Assembly: GCF_900269665.1 (NCBI RefSeq)
Contig: NZ_LT985361.1
Span: forward strand, 4,484,724-4,548,723
Source: Nocardia suismassiliense
GTDB taxonomy: Bacteria; Actinomycetota; Actinomycetes; Mycobacteriales; Mycobacteriaceae
DNA length: 64,000 nucleotides
Reading direction: 5' to 3'
This document shows positions 45,234 to 52,926 of the stretch, piece after piece. Numbering within the stretch: the stretch's first letter is position 1; each line of letters starts with the position of its first letter. The notes under the pieces are model-generated. The model had not been told where the DNA came from. It did no database searches and saw only the letters and a program-made list of their open reading frames with translations. A program made the position numbers and the translations under genes.

Positions 45234-45918
45234 CGGAGAGGACCGCTTGTTCGTGCTCCTCGCCGTACCAGCGTTCGTCCCACCGGGAGAAGGAGACGAT
45301 GAGGATGTCTCGGGTACCGGTCGTAGAACCGTCTGGTTCGATCGGCGTCACGTCGTGATAGACGCGCTGGTCGTCGAGAATGACCGCGTCGCCGGCGCCG
45401 AGCGTGCCGCGCCAGATCGGGTCGGCGTCTTTCGCGGGCCAGAGACGCATCTCGCCGCCCCGGACCTTGTTCCTGCTCAGGATCGAGATGATGACGAACT
45501 CGTGCCCGTCCTGGTGGATTCCCTCCGGCGTGAGCTCCGCCGACTTGTCGGTGGTGGTCTTGCTCCGGTTCTGGTGGACGTTGATCTGCCAGTCGACGGT
45601 CTGGTCGAGGAAGCGCTCCTGGTCGATGACGTGTTTGATCGTGCTGACAAAGTCGACGGCGATCGGCGTGTATTCACGAAGGATGCCGCCTGCGACATTA
45701 TTGAATTTCTTGAATGCCGAGTAGGCCCGGTGCGGCAGCAGTTCGAACTCCCATCCCTTGTCGTCGGAGAACTTCAGCCGATACTGGGAGAACCGCTTGT
45801 ACCTGGTGCCGTGCGCCATGTAAGGATCGAGTTCGATTTCGTCGTAGCTGGAGAGCACGTCAGCACCGATTGGTGGCAGGGTGACAAACTTGAAGCCGCG
45901 ATCTTGCAGTTCGGACAC
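45223..45918 (-). CDS. 2-oxoglutarate/Fe(II) dioxygenase of the free-amino-acid hydroxylase type (2OG-Fe_Oxy_2)
   Basis: A 231-residue protein starting at GTG 45918 after AAAGGAAG. The iron-binding facial triad is apparent: His and Asp in EGIHQDGHEFV and the distal His in VYHDVTPI, with Arg in TGTRDILIVSF for 2-oxoglutarate. The sequence style fits the family of L-isoleucine dioxygenase and related enzymes that hydroxylate free aliphatic amino acids. It lies 46 bases after the 97-residue gene and overlaps the molybdopterin gene. Together with the HDO-type enzyme it suggests two successive C-H oxidations on one amino acid. The substrate is not deducible. Confidence 0.87.
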   Translation of the reverse strand: MSELQDRGFKFVTLPPIGADVLSSYDEIELDPYMAHGTRYKRFSQYRLKFSDDKGWEFELLPHRAYSAFKKFNNVAGGILREYTPIAVDFVSTIKHVIDQERFLDQTVDWQINVHQNRSKTTTDKSAELTPEGIHQDGHEFVIISILSRNKVRGGEMRLWPAKDADPIWRGTLGAGDAVILDDQRVYHDVTPIEPDGSTTGTRDILIVSFSRWDERWYGEEHEQAVLSDVS

Positions 45919-45964
45919 GGGTCTTCCTTTCAGTGTGTAGCCCGCGCGAGGTGGGCTGGTTCGG

Positions 45965-46258
45965 TCAGTCGGAAATGCGCACGGTGACGAAGTCGGCTGC
46001 CAGCGGCAGTTGGTGGATCAGTGGTGCACAGGACGGCGCGACGGTGATGGTGCACGGAACGTCGAATACATCCGACAGTTCGGTGATGGCGATGACGAGT
46101 TCTCTTTCGTTCTCGTCCAGATCCGCCGCGGTAGCCGAAACGCGTAACTCGGCGGTGTGCATATTGATGGACAGACACCATTCATGGAACGCGGCGGACT
46201 CGACGCTGATCTCGCCCTTCTGGACGGCCAGTGTGTTGTCGTCGACCTCGATCAGCAT
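45965..46258 (-). CDS. 97-residue protein of unknown function in the oxygenase operon
   Basis: MLIEVDDNTLAVQKGEISVE begins a small acidic protein with no recognised domain, no membrane segment and three cysteines (EWC, VPC, PSC). The start ATG overlaps the end of the di-iron enzyme gene by seven bases, which supports it as a real translated gene. A partner or metal-delivery role for one of the neighbouring iron enzymes is conceivable, but nothing in the sequence shows it. Confidence 0.65.
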   Translation of the reverse strand: MLIEVDDNTLAVQKGEISVESAAFHEWCLSINMHTAELRVSATAADLDENERELVIAITELSDVFDVPCTITVAPSCAPLIHQLPLAADFVTVRISD

Positions 46259-47304
46259 GAGACGAGCTCGTTCAGTAGCGCATCGAGGTAGCGTTGCGAA
46301 GAGTTCATCCGCGCTATCGCGCCCCAGTAGATGTCACCGGTTGCGCTCGGATCCTTGCGAATCTCCGGCTTGATGACGTTCCGGAAGAATCCGCTCGCGT
46401 GCCGGGCGTCGATACCGATGTGCTCTTTGTGGTAGTCGCCGTTGCGCTCGGAGAGATTGTTCCGCCGCCACGCCTCGAGGAGTTGCGCGCAGCGGCGCGG
46501 GAACAAGAATTCGGTCACCGCGAAGCTGCCGATGGAGCGGTAGTAGAACCGGGGGTTCACCGCCAGCGTCGCCGAGAGGTTCCCGCAGATGAGTGTCTCC
46601 ACCAGCCGGTGCGTGTGGACGAACTCGGGATCCGCCCCGACCTCGCGCATCGCGTTCTCGAACATCGATGTATGCACCTGGGCGGGGTTGCCGTTGCCCA
46701 TCTCGTCCCAGTAGTTACCGGCCAGTTCCAGCTTTTGCTGGCTGTCGCAGCCCAGTTGCATCAAGGCGATGAAGTCGTCGAACCGCGGATCCAGGGCGGT
46801 TTCCTGGGCAAGATAGTATCGAATATCGGCGACGCCGGCTTTGAATGGAAGAAAGTCGATGTAAAAAGGGTGTCGATTGGCGGGGTGGGCGCGGACCGCT
46901 TCTTTCAGTTGCTGCACGAACAGATCGGGATCGTCGGTGAAAGGAATTTGCCCATCGTCCATCCACTGGTCTTCGTACTCGATGACGAAATCTTCGAGGA
47001 TCGCCTGTACCGGATCGAGAATCCCTTTCCGGTTGCACCACGACTCGTTGGGGCGCGGCTTGGTGAAATATGATCGGTGAATGGACTCCAGTGCAAGGTG
47101 CAACTCGGTCAAGGCGCCGGTAGAACCTTTGCGTGCTTGTTCGACGGTGTCCTCGGCGGCTGATCTCAGTATGTTCGCCGACTCGGCCGCAGCGTCTCCG
47201 CCGAACTGGTCCTGAATGGACCGAGCGGGGCCGAACTGGATTTCTTGAACAATGGCCGCAAGATTCTGGCCGATTGCTACCGACGTTGTCACACTACCCC
47301 CCAT
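46252..47304 (-). CDS. Iron-containing redox enzyme, haem-oxygenase-like di-iron oxidase (HDO) type
   Basis: A 350-residue mostly helical protein. Metal-ligand motifs of the iron-containing redox enzyme family are in order: YYLAQETALDPRFDDF, NYWDEMGNGNPAQVHTSMF and HKEHIGIDARHASGF. Characterised relatives (SznF central domain, UndA, BesC, PolF) use O2 to desaturate, fragment or N-oxygenate free amino acids or fatty acids. The start is uncertain: ATG 47304 is used, but TTG 47316 and GTG 47292 (with GGGGGG just ahead) are alternatives. It is the first gene of the operon. Substrate unknown; the neighbours argue for a free amino acid. Confidence 0.85.
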   Translation of the reverse strand: MGGSVTTSVAIGQNLAAIVQEIQFGPARSIQDQFGGDAAAESANILRSAAEDTVEQARKGSTGALTELHLALESIHRSYFTKPRPNESWCNRKGILDPVQAILEDFVIEYEDQWMDDGQIPFTDDPDLFVQQLKEAVRAHPANRHPFYIDFLPFKAGVADIRYYLAQETALDPRFDDFIALMQLGCDSQQKLELAGNYWDEMGNGNPAQVHTSMFENAMREVGADPEFVHTHRLVETLICGNLSATLAVNPRFYYRSIGSFAVTEFLFPRRCAQLLEAWRRNNLSERNGDYHKEHIGIDARHASGFFRNVIKPEIRKDPSATGDIYWGAIARMNSSQRYLDALLNELVSC

Positions 47305-48021
47305 AGGGTTGTCCAATTATGAATATGTGCTTGTTCGACTTCGCGTACAGACTCAGGGCGAAAGCCTGAATCCACGTCGTACGCGCATGCGTTTGCTCAA
47401 TTATCAACGATGTATGCTCATACCCCATGCTGGAGGGGGTTTTGGTATCCCCGCCGACCCTCCTGAGGCCCCATAAGGCCGTGCGATGACCATACGGCCG
47501 CGCCCGTGGCCGAGTCAAGAGTGAGATGTCGATTATGTTGCGGCGCAACAGAAACAAACCGAGTGTCCGGAATCGCCGGGGGATAGCGAGTTCGCGTATT
47601 TATGCGTTCGGCATGAATACACCGAAGCGTTCGCAGGTTGGGTGAATGCCGATAAGGGTTGCGATGCCGACTAGGGATATCACCCTGGTATTCGGGGCTT
47701 GCGCGCTCATTCACAGGCGGAGTGAGTACTTCTCGTTGATTGGTGCCGTACGCCATCCGTCGAGATGGTGTCGCGCTGTGGGCGGTCGACCGCTCCGTGA
47801 ACATGTCCTGGCTCCTCGAGGGCCTGGCGATTCGCGACTCCAGCACAATCGGACGGATCGGCATTGGGAGACGGCGATCCGCTTCCGGAGTCCGAACTCG
47901 GCGGCGCTGCCGAACTCGGTCGGCGTCGGCACGCACTGTTCGCTGAGCAGTGACTGATCGATCTGACTATGGTTAGCTATAGCCTGTGAGACTGAGTGAA
48001 TCGGACGCAGGGAAGACGAAC
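47305..48021. other. Divergent promoter region of the oxygenase operon
   Basis: About 700 bases with stretches richer in A+T than the surroundings (notably 47300-47430). No frame carries a recognisable protein. A possible hairpin has arms GGAGGG (47432) and CCCTCC (47458). GGTTAGCTATAGCC at about 47971-47984 is an imperfect dyad just before the plus-strand gene. The promoter of the operon must lie near 47310-47420. Confidence 0.5.
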
Positions 48022-48762
48022 ATGACAACCGCGGTTACGGTCAAGAAGCACATCCTGGAGCTGGGTGGGGCGTTCATGATGTCGCGCGAGGCAAGAGAAT
48101 TCGGGCGGGCAACCGGGGTGGACGGATTCCACGGCCCCTACACCCGCGGTCGCGGCGGCGTGCTCGGCGAGGTGGATGCCGACGTGGTCACCGCGGCGTT
48201 CGGGTTCTTCGCGCCGGACCGGGTCCGGTCGGCCTGGGAATCGGTGCCGATCCCGCCCGCCGACGCCGCCCGCGGCTACCTCGCCGCATGTCAGGACTTC
48301 GGCCGCCGCAAGCTCGCCGCGTTCCCGGAGGCGGACAGGCTGGCGGAACTGCTGCAGGCGGTCGCGACCGCGGCGGCGCCCGCCGGGCTGGCGCTGTTCG
48401 CGGGGTGGCGCGCAATGCCGTTGCCGCAGAACGGGTCTGCCAGAGTTCTGCAGTTGGTGCACGTCCTTCGTGAACTGCGTGGTGGGCTGCACTTCATGGC
48501 GTTGACGGCGAACGGGTTGACGCCATTGCAGGCGATCCTCATCGCCGGGTCGCCCATCCTCGCCGGGCCTGATCAGGCCCGGCTGCTCGGCTGGCCGGAA
48601 CCGTTCGAGGAGATCACTGCCGAGCAGCGCGATCGCTGGGCAGCCGCAGAGGCGTTGACCGACACAATGATTCAGCCCTACTTCGAGGTTCTCGACGAGT
48701 CCGAGCAGCAGGAACTCACTGCCTTGATCGCCGCCGCGCACCAGGTCGCCTTGGCTCGCTGA
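48022..48762 (+). CDS. SCO6745-family helical protein
   Basis: A 246-residue Ala/Leu-rich protein that I relate to the SCO6745 family of actinobacteria. Typical parts are GGAFMMSREAREFGRATGVDGFHGPYTRGRGGVLGEV and FGFFAPDRVRSAWES in the N-terminal third. HFMALTANGLTPLQAILIAG and LGWPEPFEEI follow. The family is often encoded near oxidoreductases but has no proven activity. ATG 48022 is preferred for AGGGAAG ahead; an upstream GTG 47986 directly after a TATAG box would give a leaderless alternative. It is divergent from the oxygenase operon and could share its control. Confidence 0.7.
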   Translation: MTTAVTVKKHILELGGAFMMSREAREFGRATGVDGFHGPYTRGRGGVLGEVDADVVTAAFGFFAPDRVRSAWESVPIPPADAARGYLAACQDFGRRKLAAFPEADRLAELLQAVATAAAPAGLALFAGWRAMPLPQNGSARVLQLVHVLRELRGGLHFMALTANGLTPLQAILIAGSPILAGPDQARLLGWPEPFEEITAEQRDRWAAAEALTDTMIQPYFEVLDESEQQELTALIAAAHQVALAR

Positions 48763-49162
48763 GGGTTTCGGGTCGTCAGCAAGGCGCGCCGCCGACGCTC
48801 GCCTGCTTCGAGGGCGGTGCGTCGGTGGGGCCGCCGGTGCCGTCCGCGGCGGCGCACGACCGGAAACTCGGCGCTCGCAACCGGCTCGAGATTCGGATCG
48901 CCACTCACCGCCGCTGGATTCCATCGATCCTGCACTTCGCACCACACTCCATGCGATCTGCACTGAATTGCCCGATCCCGAAAGCCATCGCGCTAGCCTC
49001 CCGTGGCTGGTCACCGGTGTGGTCGCTGCGCGTAGGCAACGCTCGACGACGGCCGCCCAACCGGTAGTGACCCACCTGCGCGCACTAACCTCGCGGCGGC
49101 GGCCCGGTCGTTACAGCAGATCTGAGCCGACCGGACCGTTGCCGCGACCACCAAAGGCCACC
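48763..49162. other. Intergenic region, nothing recognised
   Basis: 400 bases between two plus-strand genes. Open frames here are short or basic and repetitive in translation. No hairpin with more than eight pairs was found by eye. Confidence 0.5.
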
Positions 49163-49660
49163 ATGTCACCCGCTCGATTCACGTTCCGCGAAACCAATCC
49201 CCAAGACCAGCAATTCTTGGCAGAGATGCTGATCGAAGCCGCCCATGCCTCGGGTGACATCCTCAGCATCGACGACCTGCCCGATACCCCCGGCTCCTAC
49301 CGCTACGTCGCCGAGTGGGGAAAGCCCAGCGACCTCGGCGTAATTGCCCACGATGAACACGGCATGCCCGTCGGCGCGGCGTGGGCGCGGCTTTTCGACC
49401 GCTCCATCGGGTCGCCGGCGTTCATCGATGACCACACCCCCGAACTCACCATCGCGACAACCGCGCACGTTCGTGGCCGAGGACTGGGCACCGCGCTGCT
49501 CCGGCAACTTCAGGACCTCGCCCGGCGGGCAGGGCGGCCGGCGCTGGCACTGGGGGTCCATCGTGACAACCAACCCGCGCAACGGCTCTACCGCAACGAA
49601 GGATGGACGACCCATACGACCGCAGGTGAGTACAACATCTTGGTCAGATATCTCCAGTGA
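49163..49660 (+). CDS. GNAT-family N-acetyltransferase
   Basis: A 165-residue GNAT protein. The acetyl-CoA motif A is HVRGRGLGTALLRQLQDLARRAG (with the R-G-x-G-x-A-type loop), and motif B is ALGVHRDNQPAQRLYRNEGW. The start ATG has AAAGG about eight bases ahead; the longer upstream frame is Arg-rich and unlikely. The acceptor amine is unknown. It is followed 90 bases later by the DJ-1-type gene, in the same direction but not clearly co-transcribed. Confidence 0.88.
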   Translation: MSPARFTFRETNPQDQQFLAEMLIEAAHASGDILSIDDLPDTPGSYRYVAEWGKPSDLGVIAHDEHGMPVGAAWARLFDRSIGSPAFIDDHTPELTIATTAHVRGRGLGTALLRQLQDLARRAGRPALALGVHRDNQPAQRLYRNEGWTTHTTAGEYNILVRYLQ

Positions 49661-49750
49661 AGCCGTTTCAGGTCATCGACGTCGGATGAAGCATCACTTT
49701 CTTGTCGGGCACTATCGGACTGAGCTGAACAAACTTCCATGGGAGCACTG

Positions 49751-50386
49751 ATGCAGATCGCGATTGTCTTGTTCGACGGATTCACCGCCCTCGACGCTGT
49801 CGGGCCCTACGACATTCTCAGCCGGTTGCCCGATGCCGAAACAGTGTTCGTGGCCCAGGAGCGGGGTGCGGTCCGGAACGACAATGCGGGCAGTCTCGCG
49901 ATCGTCGCCGATCGCGCGTTCGACGAAGTCGCCGCTCCCGACATCATCGTGGTGCCCGGCGGCCCCGGTGAAACGAAACAACGAACCAACACCGTGCTGC
50001 TGGACTGGCTGCGCGCCGTCGACCGGACCAGCACCTGGAGCACCTCGGTGTGTACCGGATCGCTGCTGCTCGCCGCCGCCGGGCTGCTCGACGGGCGCCG
50101 CGCCACGTCGCATTGGCTGGCGCTGGAAACCCTTGGTCGCCTCGGCGCCACACCTACGGCCGAGCGAGTGGTCGTCGACGGCAAATATGTGACCGCCGCC
50201 GGAGTTTCCTCCGGCATCGATATGGGCCTGAGCCTGCTCGGAACCATCGCCGGAGCGGAGTTCGCGATGGCGGTGCAGCTGATGACCGAATACGATCCGC
50301 AGCCTCCCTATCAAGCCGGATCGCCCGACAAAGCCCCCGCAGATCTGGTGGCCAATCTCAGAGCAGCCAACCGGCACGAGCGCTGA
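49751..50386 (+). CDS. DJ-1/PfpI family protein (isonitrile hydratase/AraC-coactivator-like GATase1 fold)
   Basis: A 211-residue protein starting MQIAIVLFDGFTALDAVGPYD with GGGAG ahead. The nucleophile elbow has Cys in TSVCTGSLLLAAAGLLDGRRATSHW, which groups it with isonitrile-hydratase-like members; VVPGGPG is the preceding loop. Some members hydrate isonitriles, others are glyoxalases or are fused to AraC regulators. There is no DNA-binding domain here. The stop is at 50386. The upstream in-frame ATG 49739 adds four residues. Confidence 0.87.
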   Translation: MQIAIVLFDGFTALDAVGPYDILSRLPDAETVFVAQERGAVRNDNAGSLAIVADRAFDEVAAPDIIVVPGGPGETKQRTNTVLLDWLRAVDRTSTWSTSVCTGSLLLAAAGLLDGRRATSHWLALETLGRLGATPTAERVVVDGKYVTAAGVSSGIDMGLSLLGTIAGAEFAMAVQLMTEYDPQPPYQAGSPDKAPADLVANLRAANRHER

Positions 50387-50595
50387 TAACGCAACCAGAT
50401 CGCGGCTGTCGGGGTGATGTTGTGCACCGTCGTCGCCGCGCGGCCGCAGGCGCTGCAGGTAAAGCTTTCGGCCGCAACGAATCTCCCTGGTCCGCTGCGG
50501 CGGGCCGGGGGTTTGTGGTTGGCGTCCAGGTCGGCGCGGGCTGGATCGGCTACCCTGGGCGCTGCACTGGAGATTGTCGGATGTGAGGAAGATTT

Positions 50596-50697
50596 ATGGG
50601 AAGCGTTGTCCTCGACGTTGTCGCGTTGCTCGCCAATCGTGCAGCGATGTTCTGGAATTGGATGGCCACCGGGTCGTCGGGGTTTCCCCCGCTGTGA
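50596..50697 (+). CDS. 33-residue hydrophobic small protein
   Basis: ATG 50596 is preceded by GAGGAAG with ideal spacing, and the frame MGSVVLDVVALLANRAAMFW ends at TGA 50697 after FPPL. A terminator-like hairpin begins 24 bases later. A good ribosome binding site, a short open frame and an immediate terminator together look like a real transcription unit. The peptide is amphipathic or membrane-active in character, with two Trp near the middle. Function unknown; a toxin-like or regulatory small membrane protein is possible. Confidence 0.5.
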   Translation: MGSVVLDVVALLANRAAMFWNWMATGSSGFPPL

Positions 50698-50720
50698 TTG
50701 CGCGCTGAACGGATAATTTG

Positions 50721-50752
50721 CGAACGCCCTGGTCTTTCGACCGGGGCGTTCG
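50721..50752 (+). terminator. 14-bp hairpin terminator after the small ORF
   Basis: CGAACGCCCTGGTC, loop TTTC, GACCGGGGCGTTCG: all pairs match except one T-G wobble. TGTTT follows. The site lies 23 bases after the stop of the 33-codon ORF. Confidence 0.75.
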
Positions 50753-51005
50753 TGTTTCGCCGACGTCCGCAGCGTGGTGCGGATTGGTGCATACTTCCCG
50801 GCTTTGCTCGGCGCGGGAAATCTGGCCGCCATAGTGTTCTCGACCGAGGTGTTCGTTCTTCGGCCTGGCGTGGATCCGATGCGGTCTGCCGTGTCGTTCG
50901 CGTAGGAGTCTGGCTGCCATAGTCTTCGTGACCGAGGTGTTCGATCTTTGGTCCGGCATAGATCCGGCGCGTACCTCCCGGCCTCGTCGGCGCAGGAATC
51001 TGCCC
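50739..51005. repeat. Degenerate tandem repeats, about 90-100 base period
   Basis: A block beginning GACCGAGGTGTTCG recurs at 50739 (as GACCGGGGCGTTCG), 50842 and 50930. The units also share CCATAGT before it and GGATCCG/AGATCCGGCG-type plus CGGCGC-GGAATCTG stretches after it. The spacing is 103 and 88 bases. The first copy is also the right arm of the terminator hairpin. Confidence 0.65.
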
Positions 51006-51065
51006 CGTGTGCTGAACACCGTTGGGTTAACGGGATTTCGCCGTCCATCCGGGTATACCCCCCGT

Positions 51066-51641
51066 ATGTTGAGCACCGTGAGCACCCCCGGAACCGCGCG
51101 CCGCACCCCGAGTTGGTTCGTCCTCTGGATGGGGCTGCTGACAGCCCTGATCGTGTTGTGCTGCCTAGCCTTGTTCTGGCAGTTGGCCGCCGAGGGCACC
51201 TTCCCCGTCCAGGTGGTGCTGTGGTCGGCCATCGGCATCCTCGGCGCGGTCGCGCTGCTGTTCGCCCTGCTCGGCCTGTTCCGCTACCGCTCCTTCTTCT
51301 ACAGCCTCATCGCCCCGCTTGTGATCGGCATCTTCGTCGCCCTCGTCTGGTACGACGTCCCCGAAACCACCGGCTGGAAACTCTCCCGCAACATCCTCCA
51401 AAACCAAGCCGCCGACTGCGCCAACCCCGGCAACCGCACCCGCCTGGGCGTCTACACCATCACCTACATCACCCGCCGAGACGGCGGCTGCCTCTTCTAC
51501 ACCCAAGGCGAAGAGTCCAACTCCGCCAAGGGTTTCGCCTACTTCCCCGACACCGCCCCGCCCTACCTCGGCACCCCCACCTCCGGCATCGGATACGAAA
51601 CCTTCCAGGGAAACTGGTACCGCTTCACCGAAGAGTCCTGA
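51066..51641 (+). CDS. Membrane protein with an extracytoplasmic C-terminal domain, unknown function
   Basis: A 191-residue protein: three hydrophobic helices (about 18-42, 52-75, 82-102; for example VLWMGLLTALIVLCCLALFW), then about 85 residues with cysteines in ADCANPG and GGCLFY that could form a disulfide outside the membrane. ATG 51066 or GTG 51078 could be the start; longer upstream extensions run through the repeat block and are rejected. The 3' half is very C-rich on the coding strand. No family recognised. Confidence 0.6.
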   Translation: MLSTVSTPGTARRTPSWFVLWMGLLTALIVLCCLALFWQLAAEGTFPVQVVLWSAIGILGAVALLFALLGLFRYRSFFYSLIAPLVIGIFVALVWYDVPETTGWKLSRNILQNQAADCANPGNRTRLGVYTITYITRRDGGCLFYTQGEESNSAKGFAYFPDTAPPYLGTPTSGIGYETFQGNWYRFTEES

Positions 51642-51740
51642 CCGGCTGCGCCACCCAGCCCGTCCAACAGCTGAGACCGCCCGCACCTCCGCCGTTCGCA
51701 GGCAACGCCCAAACCAACCGATGGAAACCGCCGGAATCAC

Positions 51741-51780
51741 CGTCAGCGAGACAGTCCCACCGTTAGCGAGACAGTCCCAG
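51741..51780. repeat. Two direct 20-base repeats
   Basis: CGTCAGCGAGACAGTCCCAC at 51741 is followed at once by CGTTAGCGAGACAGTCCCAG, 18 of 20 identical. The pair abuts the left hairpin of the nuclease-like cassette at 51782. Confidence 0.8.
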
Positions 51781-51781
51781 G

Positions 51782-51848
51782 TGACGTATGTTGTGCGCTC
51801 TTGACTGATGCTGCAGCTTGCGTCAAGAACGTGCTCGGTGCGTCAAGT
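51782..51848. repeat. Left palindromic element of the AbiEi-like cassette
   Basis: A degenerate long hairpin: left arm 51782-51807 ending CTCTTGAC, about a 14-base loop, right arm 51820-51848. The right arm matches the right arm of the element at 52887-52916 at about 25 of 29 positions, and every difference is an A/G transition. Its own two arms pair less well (about 16 of 26). Confidence 0.7.
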
Positions 51849-51912
51849 GCGCGTTGTTCACATGTGCGGAGGTGGGGGTGGTTTTTGGTGCGGGTAAGGG
51901 GTGGGGTGGGGG

Positions 51913-52827
51913 ATGGAGTCGTTGATTTTTCGGAGGGATGTTCGGCTGGGAGGGGTTTCGGATGGGGAGTTGCGGGCGGGGCGGCGGCGGGGGGAGTTGG
52001 AGTGGGTTCGTCGGGGGGTTTATGTCGAGCGGGCGGAGTTCGAGCGGCTTGATGGTGGGGCGCGGCTTGCGTTGGGTGTGCGGGCTGCTTTGAGTGGGCT
52101 CGGGGGTGACGTGGTGGTGAGTCATCAGTCGTCGGCGATCGTGCGGGGGTTGCCGTTGTGGAATGTGGAGTTGGGGCGGGTGCATGTAAGTACTTGTGCG
52201 CGTGGGCGTTCCAGGAAGACTGATCGCCTTCATGTGCACAGTGCGCCGTTCGACGAGACGGAGGTGACGAATGTCGACGGGATGCGGGTGCTGTCGGCTG
52301 CCCGCACTGTGGTGGATCTGGCCAGGGCTGTGCCGTTCGAGGAAGCTGTCGTCATCGGCGACGCAGCAATGCACAATTATCGGCTCACCACGAACGACCT
52401 GCTGGAGGCTTTGGACCGCTGGCCGCGCAGACCTGGAGCCGCAAAAGCCCGACGGGCGATCGCCTTCATGGATGCCCGCAGCGAAAGCCCCGGCGAATCC
52501 CGCAGCCGAGTCCGCATGCACCTGGCCGGCCTCCCCGAGCCCGAACTCCAACACGTAATAACCGACGCCCAAGGCAATTTCATCGCCCGCGTCGACTTCG
52601 CCCTCCCCGAATTCGGCATAGTCGGCGAGTTCGACGGCCGCGCCAAATATACCCGCCTCCTACGCCCCCACACCACCCCCGCCCAAACCGTCTACGACGA
52701 AAAACTCCGCGAAGACGCCCTCCGCTCCCAAACCCTCCAGGTCCTCCGCTGGACCTGGCCCGACCTCAACCCCTTCCACCCCACCGCCACCCGCTGGCAC
52801 AACGCCATAACCCGAGCCACCCGCTGA
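51913..52827 (+). CDS. AbiEi/DUF559-type protein with Vsr-like nuclease fold
   Basis: A 304-residue protein. The N-terminal part (about 8-45) is like the AbiEi winged-helix segment (GGVSDGELRAGRRRGELEWVRRGVYV). The C-terminal part (about 190-285) is a Vsr/PD-(D/E)xK-like core: ESPGES, VDFALPEFGIVGEFDGRAKY with D228, E239 and D241, then EKLREDALR with E263/K264 and VLRWTWPDL. These proteins are labelled type IV antitoxin-like but have a nuclease fold. ATG 51913 follows a G-rich run. The first half is G-rich and the second half C-rich on the coding strand. No AbiEii toxin is adjacent. The gene is bracketed by two related long palindromes and its 3' end is tandemly duplicated. Confidence 0.8.
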   Translation: MESLIFRRDVRLGGVSDGELRAGRRRGELEWVRRGVYVERAEFERLDGGARLALGVRAALSGLGGDVVVSHQSSAIVRGLPLWNVELGRVHVSTCARGRSRKTDRLHVHSAPFDETEVTNVDGMRVLSAARTVVDLARAVPFEEAVVIGDAAMHNYRLTTNDLLEALDRWPRRPGAAKARRAIAFMDARSESPGESRSRVRMHLAGLPEPELQHVITDAQGNFIARVDFALPEFGIVGEFDGRAKYTRLLRPHTTPAQTVYDEKLREDALRSQTLQVLRWTWPDLNPFHPTATRWHNAITRATR

Positions 52828-52850
52828 CTTCCCGAGCCACCCGCTGACTT
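52811..52850. repeat. Exact 20-base tandem duplication at the gene end
   Basis: CCCGAGCCACCCGCTGACTT occurs twice in a row (52811-52830 and 52831-52850). The first copy contains the last codons and stop of the AbiEi-like gene; the second runs into the right palindrome. This is a scar-like duplication at the cassette edge. Confidence 0.9.
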
Positions 52851-52916
52851 GACGTACGGAACATGCTCTTGACGCAGGTTGCAACATGCGTCAAGAGCAT
52901 GCTCAGTACGTCAAGT
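52847..52916. repeat. Right palindromic element of the AbiEi-like cassette (30-bp arms)
   Basis: Left arm 52847-52876 and right arm 52887-52916 are reverse complements at 28 of 30 positions, around a 10-base loop (GGTTGCAACA). The core is TGCTCTTGACGCA. It can serve as a terminator for the convergent genes but is much longer than needed, and it is related to the element at 51782-51848. Confidence 0.85.
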
Positions 52917-52926
52917 CGGATTGGGT

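Larger units (their letters stand above)
50387..51065. other. Intergenic block with small ORF, terminator and degenerate repeats
   Basis: 679 bases. No large gene is present. The block holds a 33-codon ORF (50596-50697) with its own ribosome binding site, a strong hairpin (50721-50752) and a degenerate tandem repeat region (50739-51005), each listed separately. Confidence 0.6.

Noticed and set aside
47418..47936. Minus-strand frame of 172 codons upstream of the oxygenase operon
   Set aside because: No recognisable domain, basic composition and poor third-position bias; treated as intergenic.
50928..51065. Upstream extension of the membrane protein at 51066
   Set aside because: The added residues are Arg-rich and encoded by the degenerate repeat block; the protein character starts at MLSTVSTPG.
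51913..52827. Complete AbiE toxin-antitoxin pair
   Set aside because: Only an AbiEi-like protein is present; the neighbours on both sides are not nucleotidyltransferase (AbiEii) genes.
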